A stretch of 64,000 nucleotides of DNA from Yinghuangia soli (GCF_021502675.1 NZ_JAKFHA010000005.1:201596-265595), one strand, 5' to 3'. Positions 44,878-54,244 are shown, numbered from the stretch's first letter. Translations and numbers: made by a program. The notes: generated by a model from the sequence alone, not told the origin.

Positions 44878-44915
44878 CCGGGCGGCCCAGGCGGCCCAGG
44901 CGGCCCAGGCGGGCC
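44878..44915. repeat. GGCGGCCCA tandem repeat
   Basis: Three to four head-to-tail copies of the nine-base unit GGCGGCCCA in the malE-malF gap, next to the homopolymer block. Confidence 0.6.
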
Positions 44916-44919
44916 GGGC

Positions 44920-44971
44920 GGGGGGGGGGGGGGGGGGGGGGGGCGGGGGGGCGCCCCCCCCCCCCCCCCCC
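44920..44971. repeat. G-run/C-run homopolymer block between malE and malF
   Basis: 24 G residues, then C, seven G, CG and 18 C. The G arm can fold on the C arm. Such a sequence is rarely resolved correctly, so the true sequence may be a GC-rich hairpin of another length. A hairpin here would raise the binding-protein mRNA above the permeases. Confidence 0.6.
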
Positions 44972-45051
44972 AGGGCGCCCGCGGGGCAGCGGCGGGCCCC
45001 CGGTCCACCCGGCGGTCTCGGCGCTGCTGCCGCGCGGGGCGGCGGCTGCGG

Positions 45052-46452
45052 CTACGACTTGCCGAGAACCTGGGTGATCTTGCCGTTGGCCTCGCTCAGC
45101 AGCTTGGCGATGTCGGCGTCCTTCTTGGTCAGCACGCTGGACACCACGCCGTCGAGGACCGAGTAGATCTGCTGCGCCTGCACGGGCTCCGCGATCGCCG
45201 GGACCTTCCCGGTGGCGGCCACGAACGCCTGGTAGTTCTCCACCGGGAGCGTCGCGTTCTGCGCCTTGAGGTCGTCATTGGACTTCGCCGCGGCCCCGGT
45301 CCAGATGGCCGGCTCGGGCAGGCCGACGGGCTCCTTGTCCTGCTTGCCGCGGGCCCAGTCGTTCAGCCCCTTGCCGGGCGTCAGGGCCAGGAACTCCAGC
45401 CACTTCAGGCCCGCTTCGATCTGCTCGGGGGTGCACTTCTTGTTGAACATGTAGCCGTCGCCGCCGGCCAGCGTGCCCTTGCCGTCGGGCATCGGGCCCA
45501 TGCCCACGTCGGCGAGCTTGCCGCCGAACTCGTTGACGATCTGCGTGATGTTGTCCGGCGCGGCCAGGTACATGCCCAGCCGGCCGCTGCCCATCATCTG
45601 CTGCACGTCGTTGATGGTCAGCAGCTGCTTGCTGCCCATGCTGTTGTCGGTCCAGCGCATGTCGTGCAGGGTCTGCAGGACCGCGCGGCCTTCCGCGGTG
45701 TCGACGGTCGCGGTCTTGCCGTCCGCGGAGACCGCCTGCCCGCCGCGCGAGTAGAGCTCGGCCACGAAGTGCCAGCCGCCCTGGTTGCTCGCGCTGTAGT
45801 CGGCGTACCCGACGGTGTTGTTGCCCAGGTCGGCGATCTTCTTGGCGGCCGCCCGGACTTCGTCCCACGTGGCGGGCGGCTTGGCCGGGTCGAGGCCGGC
45901 CTTGGCGAACAGCGCCCGGTTGTAGACCAGGCCCATCGAGTAGTTCGTGCGCGGTATGCCGAACGTCTTGCCGCTGCCGTCCTGGAAGAACTTCACCAGG
46001 TCCGGGCGGATCTCCTTGTCCTTGAGGACCTTCTCCGCGTACGGCGTGATGTCGGCCGCGGCCCCGCGGGCCAGGACCGTCTGCACGTTGGTGTAGTTGA
46101 CGTAGAACAGGTCTTCCATCTGGTTCCCCGACAGCTTCGCCTCGAAGGTCGTCGGGTCCGAGCAGGGGAAGGCGTCCTTCGACTCGATCTTGATGTTCGG
46201 ATTGAGCTTCTCGAACGCCGCGACGTCCTGCTCCCACTGCTTGCGGTCGACCTCCGCGGTGCGCGGCGGCTTGCAGTTGACGGTGAGCGAGACCTTCTTG
46301 CCCTCGGCCGCACCGGTGCCGCCGCCCGAGGCGGCACCCGCGTCGGCGGCCTTGTCCCCGGAGTCGTCGTCGGAGCACGCGGCGCCGGTGAGGAGCAGGC
46401 CGGCGGCGAGGAACAGCGCGGAGGTTCTGCGGTACCGGGTGGAGCTGCGCAT
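45052..46452 (-). CDS. malE: sugar-binding lipoprotein of the alpha-glucoside importer
   Basis: 466 residues. A basic start and hydrophobic core end in LTGAAC with Cys26 as the lipid-bearing residue. The mature part is a family 1 solute-binding protein (KKVSLTVNCKPP, FGIPRTNYSMGLVYNRALFA, GGDGYMFNKKCTPEQIEAGL). Two cysteines near the start of the mature domain (VNCKPP and FPCSDP) may form a disulfide. It captures alpha-glucosides outside the membrane for the MalF/MalG permeases. ATG at 46452. The upstream gap carries an element shared with the lacI promoter. Confidence 0.9.
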   Translation of the reverse strand: MRSSTRYRRTSALFLAAGLLLTGAACSDDDSGDKAADAGAASGGGTGAAEGKKVSLTVNCKPPRTAEVDRKQWEQDVAAFEKLNPNIKIESKDAFPCSDPTTFEAKLSGNQMEDLFYVNYTNVQTVLARGAAADITPYAEKVLKDKEIRPDLVKFFQDGSGKTFGIPRTNYSMGLVYNRALFAKAGLDPAKPPATWDEVRAAAKKIADLGNNTVGYADYSASNQGGWHFVAELYSRGGQAVSADGKTATVDTAEGRAVLQTLHDMRWTDNSMGSKQLLTINDVQQMMGSGRLGMYLAAPDNITQIVNEFGGKLADVGMGPMPDGKGTLAGGDGYMFNKKCTPEQIEAGLKWLEFLALTPGKGLNDWARGKQDKEPVGLPEPAIWTGAAAKSNDDLKAQNATLPVENYQAFVAATGKVPAIAEPVQAQQIYSVLDGVVSSVLTKKDADIAKLLSEANGKITQVLGKS

Positions 46453-46590
46453 GGGGGGAGGCCCTTCTGCCCGGGGGTCTGACAAAGACGGAGATGCGCA
46501 CGAACCGGCCGTAATGCGGCCGGTTCGTGCGTGGCGCGGGCCACACTCAACCACGGCGAGCAGCAGGACTCAATATCTCGATGAAAGTCC

Positions 46591-46603
46591 GCAAAAAATT
46601 GAC
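46591..46603. promoter_or_regulatory. LacI-site-like element upstream of malE
   Basis: GCAAAAAATTGAC, nearly the same as GCAAAAAATCGAC in the lacI promoter (47679-47691, opposite strand). It sits 140 bp before the malE start in an AT-rich patch that also has GATATT as a possible -10. Probably a site for the adjacent regulator. Confidence 0.5.
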
Positions 46604-46646
46604 AGCGATGAGAAGAACTTGGATCACGGCCCGGCCGGGCCTCGGT

Positions 46647-47654
46647 TCAGGGTGCCGCGGCCTCCGCGGGCGCCGGGCCCGAGGACTTGCGGAGCACCAG
46701 TTCCGGCTCGAAGAGCAACTCGTCGTGGGTGACCGGATGGCCGGCGATCTCGGCCATCAGCATCTCCACGGCGGCCCGGCCCATCAGCTCGATCGGCTGC
46801 CGCACGGTGCTCAGCGGCGGGTCGGTGGCGGCCATCAGCGCCGAGTCGTCGTAGCCGACCACCGACACGTCGCCCGGCACGCTGCGGCCCAGTCGGCGGG
46901 CGGCGCGCACCGCGCCCAGGGCCAGCGGGTCGCTCGCGCACACCAGTGCGGTCATGCCCCGGTTGATCAGCCGGGTGGCCGCGGCCTGGCCGCCCTCCGA
47001 GGAGAACAGCGTGTGCTCGACGCGGTCGTCGGCGATGTCGATCGCGGCCTTCGCGGCGGCCAGTTTGCGGTTCGAGGGCACATGGTCGCGGGGCCCCAGC
47101 ACCATGCCGATCCGCTCGTGCCCGAGCGCCTGCAGATGGTCGATGGCCTGCTCCGCGGCGGCTGCGTCGTCGCAGCTCACCCGGGGGAAGTCGAGGTGGT
47201 CGACGGCCGCGTTGAGCAGCACCGTGGGCAGCCCGCGCTCGGCCAGCCGGGCGTAGTGGCCGTGCGGCGAGTCGGCCTGCGCGTACAGGCCGCCGAAGAA
47301 CACCGCGCCGGACACCGCCTGGTCGAGCAGCATCTCCACGTAGTCGGCCTCGCTCACCCCGCCGACCGTCTGGGTGCACAGCACCGGCGTGAACCCGCGC
47401 TGCGCGAGCGCGCCGACGACGATCTCGGCGAACGCGGGGAAGATCGGGTTCTGCAGTTCCGGCAGCACCAGGCCGACCAGCCGGGCGCGTTCGCCGCGCA
47501 GCTGGGTGGGCCGCTCGTACCCCATGACGTCCAGCGCGGTCAGCACCGCGGCCCGGGTCCCCTCCGACACCCCGGACTTCCCGTTGAGCACGCGACTGAC
47601 CGTCGCCTCGCTCACTCCGACCTTCTTGGCAACTTCAGCAAGTCGACGCACCAT
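46647..47654 (-). CDS. malR: LacI-family regulator of the alpha-glucoside operon
   Basis: 335 residues. The LacI helix-turn-helix is at the very start (RLAEVAKKVGVSEATVSRVL, hinge helix NGKSGVSEGTRAAVLTALDV), followed by a periplasmic-binding-protein-like effector domain. ATG at 47654 lies only a few bases after the predicted transcription start, so the mRNA is nearly leaderless. The gene leads the co-directional series malR-malE-malF-malG-aglA; in Streptomyces a MalR protein similarly represses malEFG and responds to maltose or maltopentaose. The symbol rests on context. Confidence 0.85.
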   Translation of the reverse strand: MVRRLAEVAKKVGVSEATVSRVLNGKSGVSEGTRAAVLTALDVMGYERPTQLRGERARLVGLVLPELQNPIFPAFAEIVVGALAQRGFTPVLCTQTVGGVSEADYVEMLLDQAVSGAVFFGGLYAQADSPHGHYARLAERGLPTVLLNAAVDHLDFPRVSCDDAAAAEQAIDHLQALGHERIGMVLGPRDHVPSNRKLAAAKAAIDIADDRVEHTLFSSEGGQAAATRLINRGMTALVCASDPLALGAVRAARRLGRSVPGDVSVVGYDDSALMAATDPPLSTVRQPIELMGRAAVEMLMAEIAGHPVTHDELLFEPELVLRKSSGPAPAEAAAP

Positions 47655-47664
47655 GCCCGCAAGA

Positions 47665-47704
47665 CTAGTACGACCAGCGTCGATTTTTTGCAAGAATTCT
47701 GCAA
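47665..47704 (-). promoter_or_regulatory. lacI/malR promoter with overlapping operator
   Basis: On the minus strand TTGCAA (47693-47688), a 17-bp spacer and TACTAG (47670-47665). The inverted repeat TTGCA-N7-TGCAA (47688-47704) covers the -35, the right position for autorepression. TTGCA half-sites are typical of actinomycete LacI sugar regulators. Confidence 0.7.
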
Positions 47705-47781
47705 ATCACTTGCGTTCCGGGTGCGGCAGGCTGGGGACAAGGCCCCGCGGCTGTCCCCGGCACGGACTAGCTTGGACCACC

Positions 47782-50097
47782 ATGACGGCACCGACGCACC
47801 CGGCCTCGGACGGACCGCCGGCGCCCGCATCGGGGCCGCCCGGCGGCCCGGCCGGCGACCGTGTCCCGGGTGCCCGGCTGGACGCCGTGCTGGAGCGCAT
47901 CACGTACCAGAACGACGAGAACGGCTGGACCGTCGCCCGCGTCGACACCGGCCGCGGCTCGGGTCTCGGCGACCTGCTCACCGTGGTCGGGCCGCTGCTC
48001 GGCGCGCAGCCCGGCGAGTCCCTGCGCCTGCACGGCCGTTGGGGGAGCCACCCGCAGTACGGCCGGCAGTTCCTCGTCGACTCGTACGAGACCGTGCTGC
48101 CCGCCACCGTGCAGGGCATCCGCCGCTACCTCGGCTCCGGCCTCGTCAAAGGCATCGGGCCGCGGATCGCGGACCGCATCGTGGAGTTCTTCGGCGTCGA
48201 CGCCCTCGACGTCATCGAGCACGACATCGCCCGCCTCATCGAGGTCCCCGGCCTCGGCCCCAAGCGCCGCGACCTGATCGCCGCCGCGTGGGTCGAGCAG
48301 AAGGCCATCAAGGAGGTCATGGTCTTCCTGCAGGGCATCGGCATCTCCACCTCGCCCGCGGTGCGCATCTGGAAGGAGTACGCCGAGCAGTCCATCACCG
48401 TGGTCCGCACCGAGCCGTACCGCCTCGCCTCCGACGTGTGGGGCATCGGCTTCAAGACCGCGGACGCCATCGCGCAGGCCGTCGGCATACCCCACGACTC
48501 GCCCGAACGCGTCAAGGCGGGACTGCAGTTCACCCTCTCGGAGGGCGCCGACGCCGGGCACTGCTACCTGCCGCAGGACGACCTGGTCGCGGACGCCGTC
48601 GGGATACTCGACGTCCCGGCCCCGCTGGTGCAGCGCTGCCTCGACGAACTCGTCGCCGAGGAAGGCGTGGTGCGCGAGACCCTGCCCGGCACCGTCAGTT
48701 CCACCGGTTCGCAGGGCGACGACGTCGAAGGCGTCTACCTGCTGCCCTTCCACCGGGCCGAGATCTCCCTCGCGAGCCGGCTGCGCAGCCTGCTCGGCGC
48801 CCGCGAGGACCGGCTCGCCGCGTTCGGCAGCGTCGACTGGACCAAGGCGCTCGCCTGGCTGCACGACCGCACCGGCACCGAACTGGCCGCCGAGCAGGAG
48901 GCCGCGGTCCGCCTCGCGCTGACGCAGAAAGTCGCGGTGCTGACCGGCGGGCCCGGCTGCGGCAAGAGCTTCACGGTCCGCTCGGTCGTCGAACTCGCGC
49001 GCGCCCGCAAGGCCAAGATCGTGCTCGCCGCCCCCACCGGGCGCGCCGCCAAACGCCTTGCCGAACTGACCGGCAGCGAGGCGGCCACCGTGCACCGGCT
49101 GCTCGAACTGAAGCCGGGCGGCGACGCCGCATACGACCAGGACCGGCCGCTCGATGCCGACCTCGTGGTCGTCGACGAGGCCTCCATGCTCGACCTGCTG
49201 CTCGCGAACCGGCTGGTCAAGGCCGTACCGCCGGGCGCCCACCTGCTGTTCGTCGGGGACGTCGACCAACTGCCCAGCGTCGGGGCCGGCGAGGTGCTGC
49301 GCGACCTGCTGGCCGCCGACCGCGTCCCGCGCGTCCGGCTCACCAAGATCTTCCGGCAGGCCCAGCAGTCCGGAGTGGTCACCAACGCGCACCGCATCAA
49401 CGCCGGCCGCCCGCCGGTCACCGACGGCCTCGCGGACTTCTTCCTGTTCCCGGTCGAGGAAGCCGAGGACGCCGCCGCCCTCACCGTCGACGTCGTCGCC
49501 CGCCGCATCCCGCGCCGCTTCGGACTCGACCCGCGCCGCGACGTCCAGGTCCTCGCCCCCATGCACCGCGGCCCGGCGGGCGCCGGCGCGCTCAACCTGC
49601 TGCTCCAGGAAGCCCTCACGCCGGGCCGCCCGGGCGCCCCCGAAAAGCGCTTCGGCGGCCGCACGTTCCGCATCGGCGACAAGGTCACCCAGATCCGGAA
49701 CAACTACGACAAGGGCGAGGCGGGCGTCTTCAACGGCACCGGCGGCGTCGTCACCGGCATCAACCCCGACGACCAGACGCTGACCGTGCGGACCGAGGAA
49801 GACGAAGACATCCCCTACGACTTCGCCGAACTCGACGAACTGTCGCACGCCTACGCGGTCACCATCCACCGCTCGCAGGGCAGCGAATACCCGGCCGTCG
49901 TCGTCCCCGTCACCACCAGCGCCTGGATGATGCTGCAGCGCAACCTGCTCTACACCGCGGTCACCCGGGCCAAGAAGCTCGTCGTCCTGGTCGGCTCGCG
50001 CCGGGCCCTGGCGCAGGCGGTGCGCACCGTCTCGGCGGGACGGCGGCACACCGCCCTCGCGCACCGGCTCGGCCCGGGACGCCCGTCCGTCACTTGA
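47782..50097 (+). CDS. recD2: RecD2-type SF1B DNA helicase
   Basis: 771 residues. The N-terminal OB-like domain and tandem helix-hairpin-helix region (LVKGIGPRIADRIVEFFGVD, IEVPGLGPKRRDLIAAAW) precede the motor. Walker A is GGPGCGKSFT at about 390, Walker B VVVDEASMLD, then LFVGDVDQLPSVGAGEVLRD, and the C-terminal motif SHAYAVTIHRSQGSEYPAVV. RecD2 is a 5'-3' helicase found without RecBC, acting in mismatch and replication-fork repair. ATG at 47782; the preceding 30 residues are Pro/Gly-rich. The 3' end overlaps the convergent permease gene by eight bases. Confidence 0.9.
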   Translation: MTAPTHPASDGPPAPASGPPGGPAGDRVPGARLDAVLERITYQNDENGWTVARVDTGRGSGLGDLLTVVGPLLGAQPGESLRLHGRWGSHPQYGRQFLVDSYETVLPATVQGIRRYLGSGLVKGIGPRIADRIVEFFGVDALDVIEHDIARLIEVPGLGPKRRDLIAAAWVEQKAIKEVMVFLQGIGISTSPAVRIWKEYAEQSITVVRTEPYRLASDVWGIGFKTADAIAQAVGIPHDSPERVKAGLQFTLSEGADAGHCYLPQDDLVADAVGILDVPAPLVQRCLDELVAEEGVVRETLPGTVSSTGSQGDDVEGVYLLPFHRAEISLASRLRSLLGAREDRLAAFGSVDWTKALAWLHDRTGTELAAEQEAAVRLALTQKVAVLTGGPGCGKSFTVRSVVELARARKAKIVLAAPTGRAAKRLAELTGSEAATVHRLLELKPGGDAAYDQDRPLDADLVVVDEASMLDLLLANRLVKAVPPGAHLLFVGDVDQLPSVGAGEVLRDLLAADRVPRVRLTKIFRQAQQSGVVTNAHRINAGRPPVTDGLADFFLFPVEEAEDAAALTVDVVARRIPRRFGLDPRRDVQVLAPMHRGPAGAGALNLLLQEALTPGRPGAPEKRFGGRTFRIGDKVTQIRNNYDKGEAGVFNGTGGVVTGINPDDQTLTVRTEEDEDIPYDFAELDELSHAYAVTIHRSQGSEYPAVVVPVTTSAWMMLQRNLLYTAVTRAKKLVVLVGSRRALAQAVRTVSAGRRHTALAHRLGPGRPSVT

Positions 50098-50935
50098 ACT
50101 CGCGGTGCCGCAAGGCCAGCAGGCCGCCGGTGAACGGCAGCACCGCGAACATGCCGCAGTTCAGTGCGATCCGGACCCACTCGGTCGCCGAGATGCCGGC
50201 GTCCTCGCTGAGCGGGGACAGTGCCTGACCCGGGTTCAGCCACTCCATCGTGCCGTCGAGCGCGGCGACCGTACTGCCCAGGATGCCCAGCACCAGCGGC
50301 ACCGCGTACAGCGCCAGGATCGCCAGGATCGGGCTGGTCAGCAGCATGCCGAAGCCGATCCCGGTGACGATCGACACCGCGCAGTCGAGCAGCCGGGTGC
50401 CGGCCAGGGCGGGCGGGATGCCCCAACCGCCGTCCGCGTTGCCGGTGGCCAGCGCGAGCGCGTGCCCGCCCCACGCGACCACCGCGCTCAGCGCCACGAA
50501 CACCGCCGAGAGGATCAGCCCGGCCTGGAGCTTCGCCTGGATCACCCGCGACCTCCGCGGTACCAGGGCGAACGTCGTCAGCCCGGACCGCTGCGACCAC
50601 TCCGCGGTCACCGACAGGATCGCCACCACCGGCAGCAGCAGCGACATGCCGGTCTGCGACGCCAGGAACAGCTCGGGCGTGGTGCGGTCGCCCTTCTCGC
50701 CGGCGAACACCACCAGGCACACCATGCCGAACATCGCCGCCACGATCACGGCCATCAGCCAGCGGCCGGAGCGCGTGTCGGTCATCTTGCGCAACTCGAC
50801 GAGGGTCAGTACCCGGCCGCTCGGGGCGGCGGGGGCGCCTGCCGGATCGAAGACCGCCTCGGCCGACTGCCGGAACCCGGTCTGCCCGCGCGTGCCCGAG
50901 TCGGTGTACGTGCCGGCGTTGATGTCCGTGCTCAT
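50090..50935 (-). CDS. ABC transporter permease (ABC-2 type)
   Basis: 281 residues. A disordered lead of about 40 residues is followed by LVELRKMTDTRSGRWLMAVI and five to six membrane helices, the layout of single-subunit ABC-2 permeases. ATG at 50935 overlaps the stop of the ATPase gene (ATGA). Together they form an exporter, often for drugs, lipids or peptides, encoded with the two-component pair just upstream. The last codons overlap recD2. Confidence 0.85.
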   Translation of the reverse strand: MSTDINAGTYTDSGTRGQTGFRQSAEAVFDPAGAPAAPSGRVLTLVELRKMTDTRSGRWLMAVIVAAMFGMVCLVVFAGEKGDRTTPELFLASQTGMSLLLPVVAILSVTAEWSQRSGLTTFALVPRRSRVIQAKLQAGLILSAVFVALSAVVAWGGHALALATGNADGGWGIPPALAGTRLLDCAVSIVTGIGFGMLLTSPILAILALYAVPLVLGILGSTVAALDGTMEWLNPGQALSPLSEDAGISATEWVRIALNCGMFAVLPFTGGLLALRHREFK

Positions 50936-51840
50936 GCCTTCGCCTCCTCGGCGTTCGCGGTTCCGGTCAGGCTCAGGAAGAGCTGTTCGAGGCCAAGGTC
51001 GTCGGCGGCCCGCAGTTCGACCAGCGGTACGCCGGCCCGCGCGACCGCGATGCCCACCTGCTCGGGCACGGCGTCGACGACCAGCGCGCCGCTCGCATGC
51101 GCGGTACGCACCGCCAGCCCGGCCTGCGCGAGCGCCTCGCCCAATGCGGCCTGCGCGGGCTCCGCGGAACGCACCAGCGTGCCCGAACGCTCCTGCAGCA
51201 ACTCGTCCCTGGCGCCCTGCGCGACGACCCGGCCGCCCGAGATCATCACGAACCGGTCGGCCAGCGCCTCCACTTCGAACAGCAGATGGGAGGACAGCAG
51301 CACCGTCCCGCCGCGGTCCGCGAAATCGCGCAGCAGCATCCGCATGTTGTGGATGCCCTCCGGGTCCAAACCGCTGGACGGCTCGTCCAGGATCAGCACC
51401 CCCGGCCGGCCGAGCAGCGCCTGCGCCATCCCGAGCCGCTGCCGCATGCCGAACGAATAGCCGCCCACGCGCCGCTTGGCGGCCGACGCGAGCCCTACCT
51501 CGTCGAGCACCTCGTCCACCCGCGCCCGGTCGACGCCGAGCATCATCGCGGCCAGCAGCAACGTCTCCCGGCCGCTGCGGCCCGGATGCCGGGCGGCGGC
51601 ATCGAGCAGGACCCCGACATGGCGTCCCGGATTCGGCAGGTTGCGGTACGGAACGCCGAGCACGCTTGCCTGGCCGGAACTCGGCTCGGTCAGCCCGCAG
51701 ATCATGCGCATCGTCGTGGACTTGCCCGCGCCGTTCGGCCCGAGGAAGCCGGTGACCGTGCCGGGCGCGCACACGAAGGAGACGTCGGAGACGGCCTGGT
51801 GCTCGCCGTACCGCTTGCTGAGGTTCTCGACTCGGATCAT
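50932..51840 (-). CDS. ABC transporter ATP-binding protein
   Basis: 302 residues. Walker A GPNGAGKST (34-42), the signature region YSFGMRQRLGMAQALLGRPG, Walker B VLILDEPSSGLD, and switch histidine in LLSSHLLFEVE. The last 90 residues are an accessory domain common in drug and bacitracin-type exporters. ATG at 51840 starts MIRVENLSKRYG. It stands 107 bases after the response-regulator gene and overlaps the permease. Confidence 0.9.
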   Translation of the reverse strand: MIRVENLSKRYGEHQAVSDVSFVCAPGTVTGFLGPNGAGKSTTMRMICGLTEPSSGQASVLGVPYRNLPNPGRHVGVLLDAAARHPGRSGRETLLLAAMMLGVDRARVDEVLDEVGLASAAKRRVGGYSFGMRQRLGMAQALLGRPGVLILDEPSSGLDPEGIHNMRMLLRDFADRGGTVLLSSHLLFEVEALADRFVMISGGRVVAQGARDELLQERSGTLVRSAEPAQAALGEALAQAGLAVRTAHASGALVVDAVPEQVGIAVARAGVPLVELRAADDLGLEQLFLSLTGTANAEEAKA

Positions 51841-51947
51841 GCTCCGAGCCTGCCGCCGCCACCCGGACCCGGGCAGCGGCCGGACGTCGACCGCCGGATG
51901 GCGAAAGTCGATGCCGGAACGCCGTTCGGACGTGCCGTGCGGGCCGG

Positions 51948-52685
51948 TCAGGCGGACGGCGGAGTGCCCGCGGCGCCGGGCTCCTCCGCGTCGTGCACCA
52001 GCAGTGCGATCTGGACCCGGTTGTTGAGGTCCAGCTTGGTCAGCAGGCGCGACACGTACGCCTTGACCGTCGCCACGCTCAGCGAAAGCTCCCGGCCGAT
52101 CTCGGCGTTCGTCGCGCCCCGGCCGACCAGCGCGGCCACTTCGCGTTCCCCCGGAGTGAGCCGGGCCAGCAGCGCGCGGGCCCGGTCGCGGCGCGGATCG
52201 GCGCCCGACTCGGCGACGAAGTCCATCATCCGGCGCAGTACGGACGGCGTCATCATCGGCTCGCCCGCCGCGACCAGCCGGATCGCCCGCACGATCTCGG
52301 CGGGCGGCGTGTGCTTCAGCAGGAAGCCGCCGGCCCCGGCCCGCAGCGCGCGCAGCACATGGTCGTCGGTGTCGAAGGTGGTCATCACCACCACCTGCGG
52401 GGCATCCGGGCGGGCCCGCAGGCGCGCGGTCGCCGCGAGGCCGTCCATGGTCGGCATGCGGATGTCCATGAGCACGACGTCCGGCCGGAGTCCGCGCACC
52501 GCGGCGTCCACCTCGGAGCCGTCCGACGCCTCGCCGACGACCTCCAGGTCGTCCGCCGCGGAGAGCATCATCGACAGGCCCATGCGCACCAGCGCGTCGT
52601 CGTCGACCAGCAGCACCCGGACGGGCCGGGCGTCTGCGGGGTCGGCGGCGGACGGGTCCTGGCGGTGCTGCGGTGCGTCGGTCAC
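51948..52685 (-). CDS. NarL/LuxR-family response regulator
   Basis: 245 residues from GTG 52685 (248 from the in-frame GTG at 52694). The receiver domain has the acidic pair VDDD near residue 28 and the phospho-acceptor Asp74 in VLMDIRMP. The LuxR helix-turn-helix near the C-terminus reads LTPGEREVAALVGRGATNAE then LSLSVATVKAYVSRLL. It is the partner of the kinase encoded 76 bases upstream and probably activates the downstream ABC exporter. Confidence 0.9.
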   Translation of the reverse strand: MTDAPQHRQDPSAADPADARPVRVLLVDDDALVRMGLSMMLSAADDLEVVGEASDGSEVDAAVRGLRPDVVLMDIRMPTMDGLAATARLRARPDAPQVVVMTTFDTDDHVLRALRAGAGGFLLKHTPPAEIVRAIRLVAAGEPMMTPSVLRRMMDFVAESGADPRRDRARALLARLTPGEREVAALVGRGATNAEIGRELSLSVATVKAYVSRLLTKLDLNNRVQIALLVHDAEEPGAAGTPPSA

Positions 52686-52761
52686 GGGGTCCACCGTAGC
52701 CACCGGCCTGCCGCGGCACACCGCGGAGGCGTGCCCGCACCAGGCCGCGCTCCGGGGCGCA

Positions 52762-53988
52762 TCAGCCGCCCCGCACCCGGCCGGTCTCCGCCGAGGGCTG
52801 CCACGGCAGCCAGGCCCGCAGCCGGAACTCGCCGTCCTCCGTACCATGTTCGAGGCGCCCGCCGACCAGCGTCACGCGCTCGCGCAGGCCGATCAGCCCG
52901 GCACCCGCACCCGGCAGCGCGGGAACCGACGCGGGCGACACGTGCAGCGGGTTGACGATCTCGATCGCCAGTCCGGCCTGTTCGGCCTGCTCGGCTGCCG
53001 CGACATCCACCCGCACCCGCGCACCCGGGGCGTGCTTGCGGGCATTGGTCAAGCCCTCCTGCACGATCCGGTACGCATGCCGCCCCACGCGCGCGGAGGT
53101 CTCCGGCGCCACCGGTGCGCACGCGAACTCCACGACCGCACCGGCCCGGCGCGATTGCTCGATCAGCGCGGGCAGGTCCCCGAGCGTCGGCTGCGGGCGG
53201 TCGGCCGCGCCTGCGTCCTCGTCGGTGCGGAGCATCCGGATCACGTCCCGGAGGTCCTCCAGCGCATCGTGCGCCGCCTGCCGGATCACGCCGGCCGCCC
53301 GGGCCTCCTGCGGCGACGCGTCGGACCGGACCTCCAGCGCGCCCGCGTGCACGGCCAGCAGCGAGATGCGGTGCGCGAGCACGTCGTGCATCTCGCGCGC
53401 GATGCGCTCGCGCTCCAGGAGCCGGGCCTCCTCGACGAGCATGCGCTGCTCGTTCTCGGCCTGCCGGGCCCGCTCCTGCAGCGAGCCGACCAGCATGCGC
53501 TGCGAACGCACCAGCAGGCCGCCGGTCAGCGCCACCACGTCGAAGAACAGGAACACCCCGGCGGCGCCGAAGTATTCGGCGCGGTCCTCGGTGGCCAGGT
53601 AGAACAGCACGAAGACCAGCAGCGCATGCACCGCGGTGATCGACACCGAGGTCCGGGGCCGGCGGCGCTCCGCGACCCCGAACAGCGCGACGACCGTGGT
53701 CCCCATGACCGTGACGAAGGTGAAGCCGGCCAGCACGCAGATCCACGCCAACGTGACCGGGAACCGCCGCCGGAACACCAGGAAGGCGACCGCCGCGACG
53801 ACCCCGTAGAAGATCTGGGCGGTGATGTGATCGCCGACCGACGGATCCTCGTCCATGCTGCCCACCAGCAGCGTCACCCCGACCGCGACCGCCCCCAGGG
53901 TGAGCAGCCCGTCGATCGCCCACTCCGCCCCGGTACGCCGCAGCGATCCGACGAACCGCCCGACGCGCCCCCAGCGGACCCCGCTCAT
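52762..53988 (-). CDS. sensor histidine kinase, NarL-partner type
   Basis: 408 residues. Four to five membrane helices fill residues 24-165 with only short external loops, so it likely senses the membrane or its transporter rather than a bulky ligand (an intramembrane-sensing style). The HisKA_3 phospho-acceptor is His201 in REMHDVLAHRISLL, then the ATP-binding domain ending with GAGLIGLRERVTLVGGRL. ATG at 53988 is used; the GGGAG before it is too close to be ideal. First gene of the kinase-regulator-ATPase-permease series. Confidence 0.9.
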   Translation of the reverse strand: MSGVRWGRVGRFVGSLRRTGAEWAIDGLLTLGAVAVGVTLLVGSMDEDPSVGDHITAQIFYGVVAAVAFLVFRRRFPVTLAWICVLAGFTFVTVMGTTVVALFGVAERRRPRTSVSITAVHALLVFVLFYLATEDRAEYFGAAGVFLFFDVVALTGGLLVRSQRMLVGSLQERARQAENEQRMLVEEARLLERERIAREMHDVLAHRISLLAVHAGALEVRSDASPQEARAAGVIRQAAHDALEDLRDVIRMLRTDEDAGAADRPQPTLGDLPALIEQSRRAGAVVEFACAPVAPETSARVGRHAYRIVQEGLTNARKHAPGARVRVDVAAAEQAEQAGLAIEIVNPLHVSPASVPALPGAGAGLIGLRERVTLVGGRLEHGTEDGEFRLRAWLPWQPSAETGRVRGG

Positions 53989-54244
53989 CTCCCGAACACC
54001 TTCCCGTACCCCGAGGCCGACGCCCCGACCTGCCGAGCCTAACCAGGCGGAGAATCCGCCATCAGCACCAGAAGTCGCCCCCGGATCGACTTTGGTAGCT
54101 GCCACCGCGACACCGGAACCCGCCGGCTTCCTCCTCCGGCCCGTCCGCCCATGCCCGTTCTTCGCGGAGCGGGGGTACGGCTGTTCGGGGGATGGCCGGT
54201 GGTGTCGGGGCGGGCAGTGCCACGACGCGACGTACGGTGCTGGA

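Noticed and set aside
44740-45060. Separate glycine/proline-rich protein gene across the homopolymer block
   Set aside because: The frames exist only because of the homopolymer runs and have no start signal.
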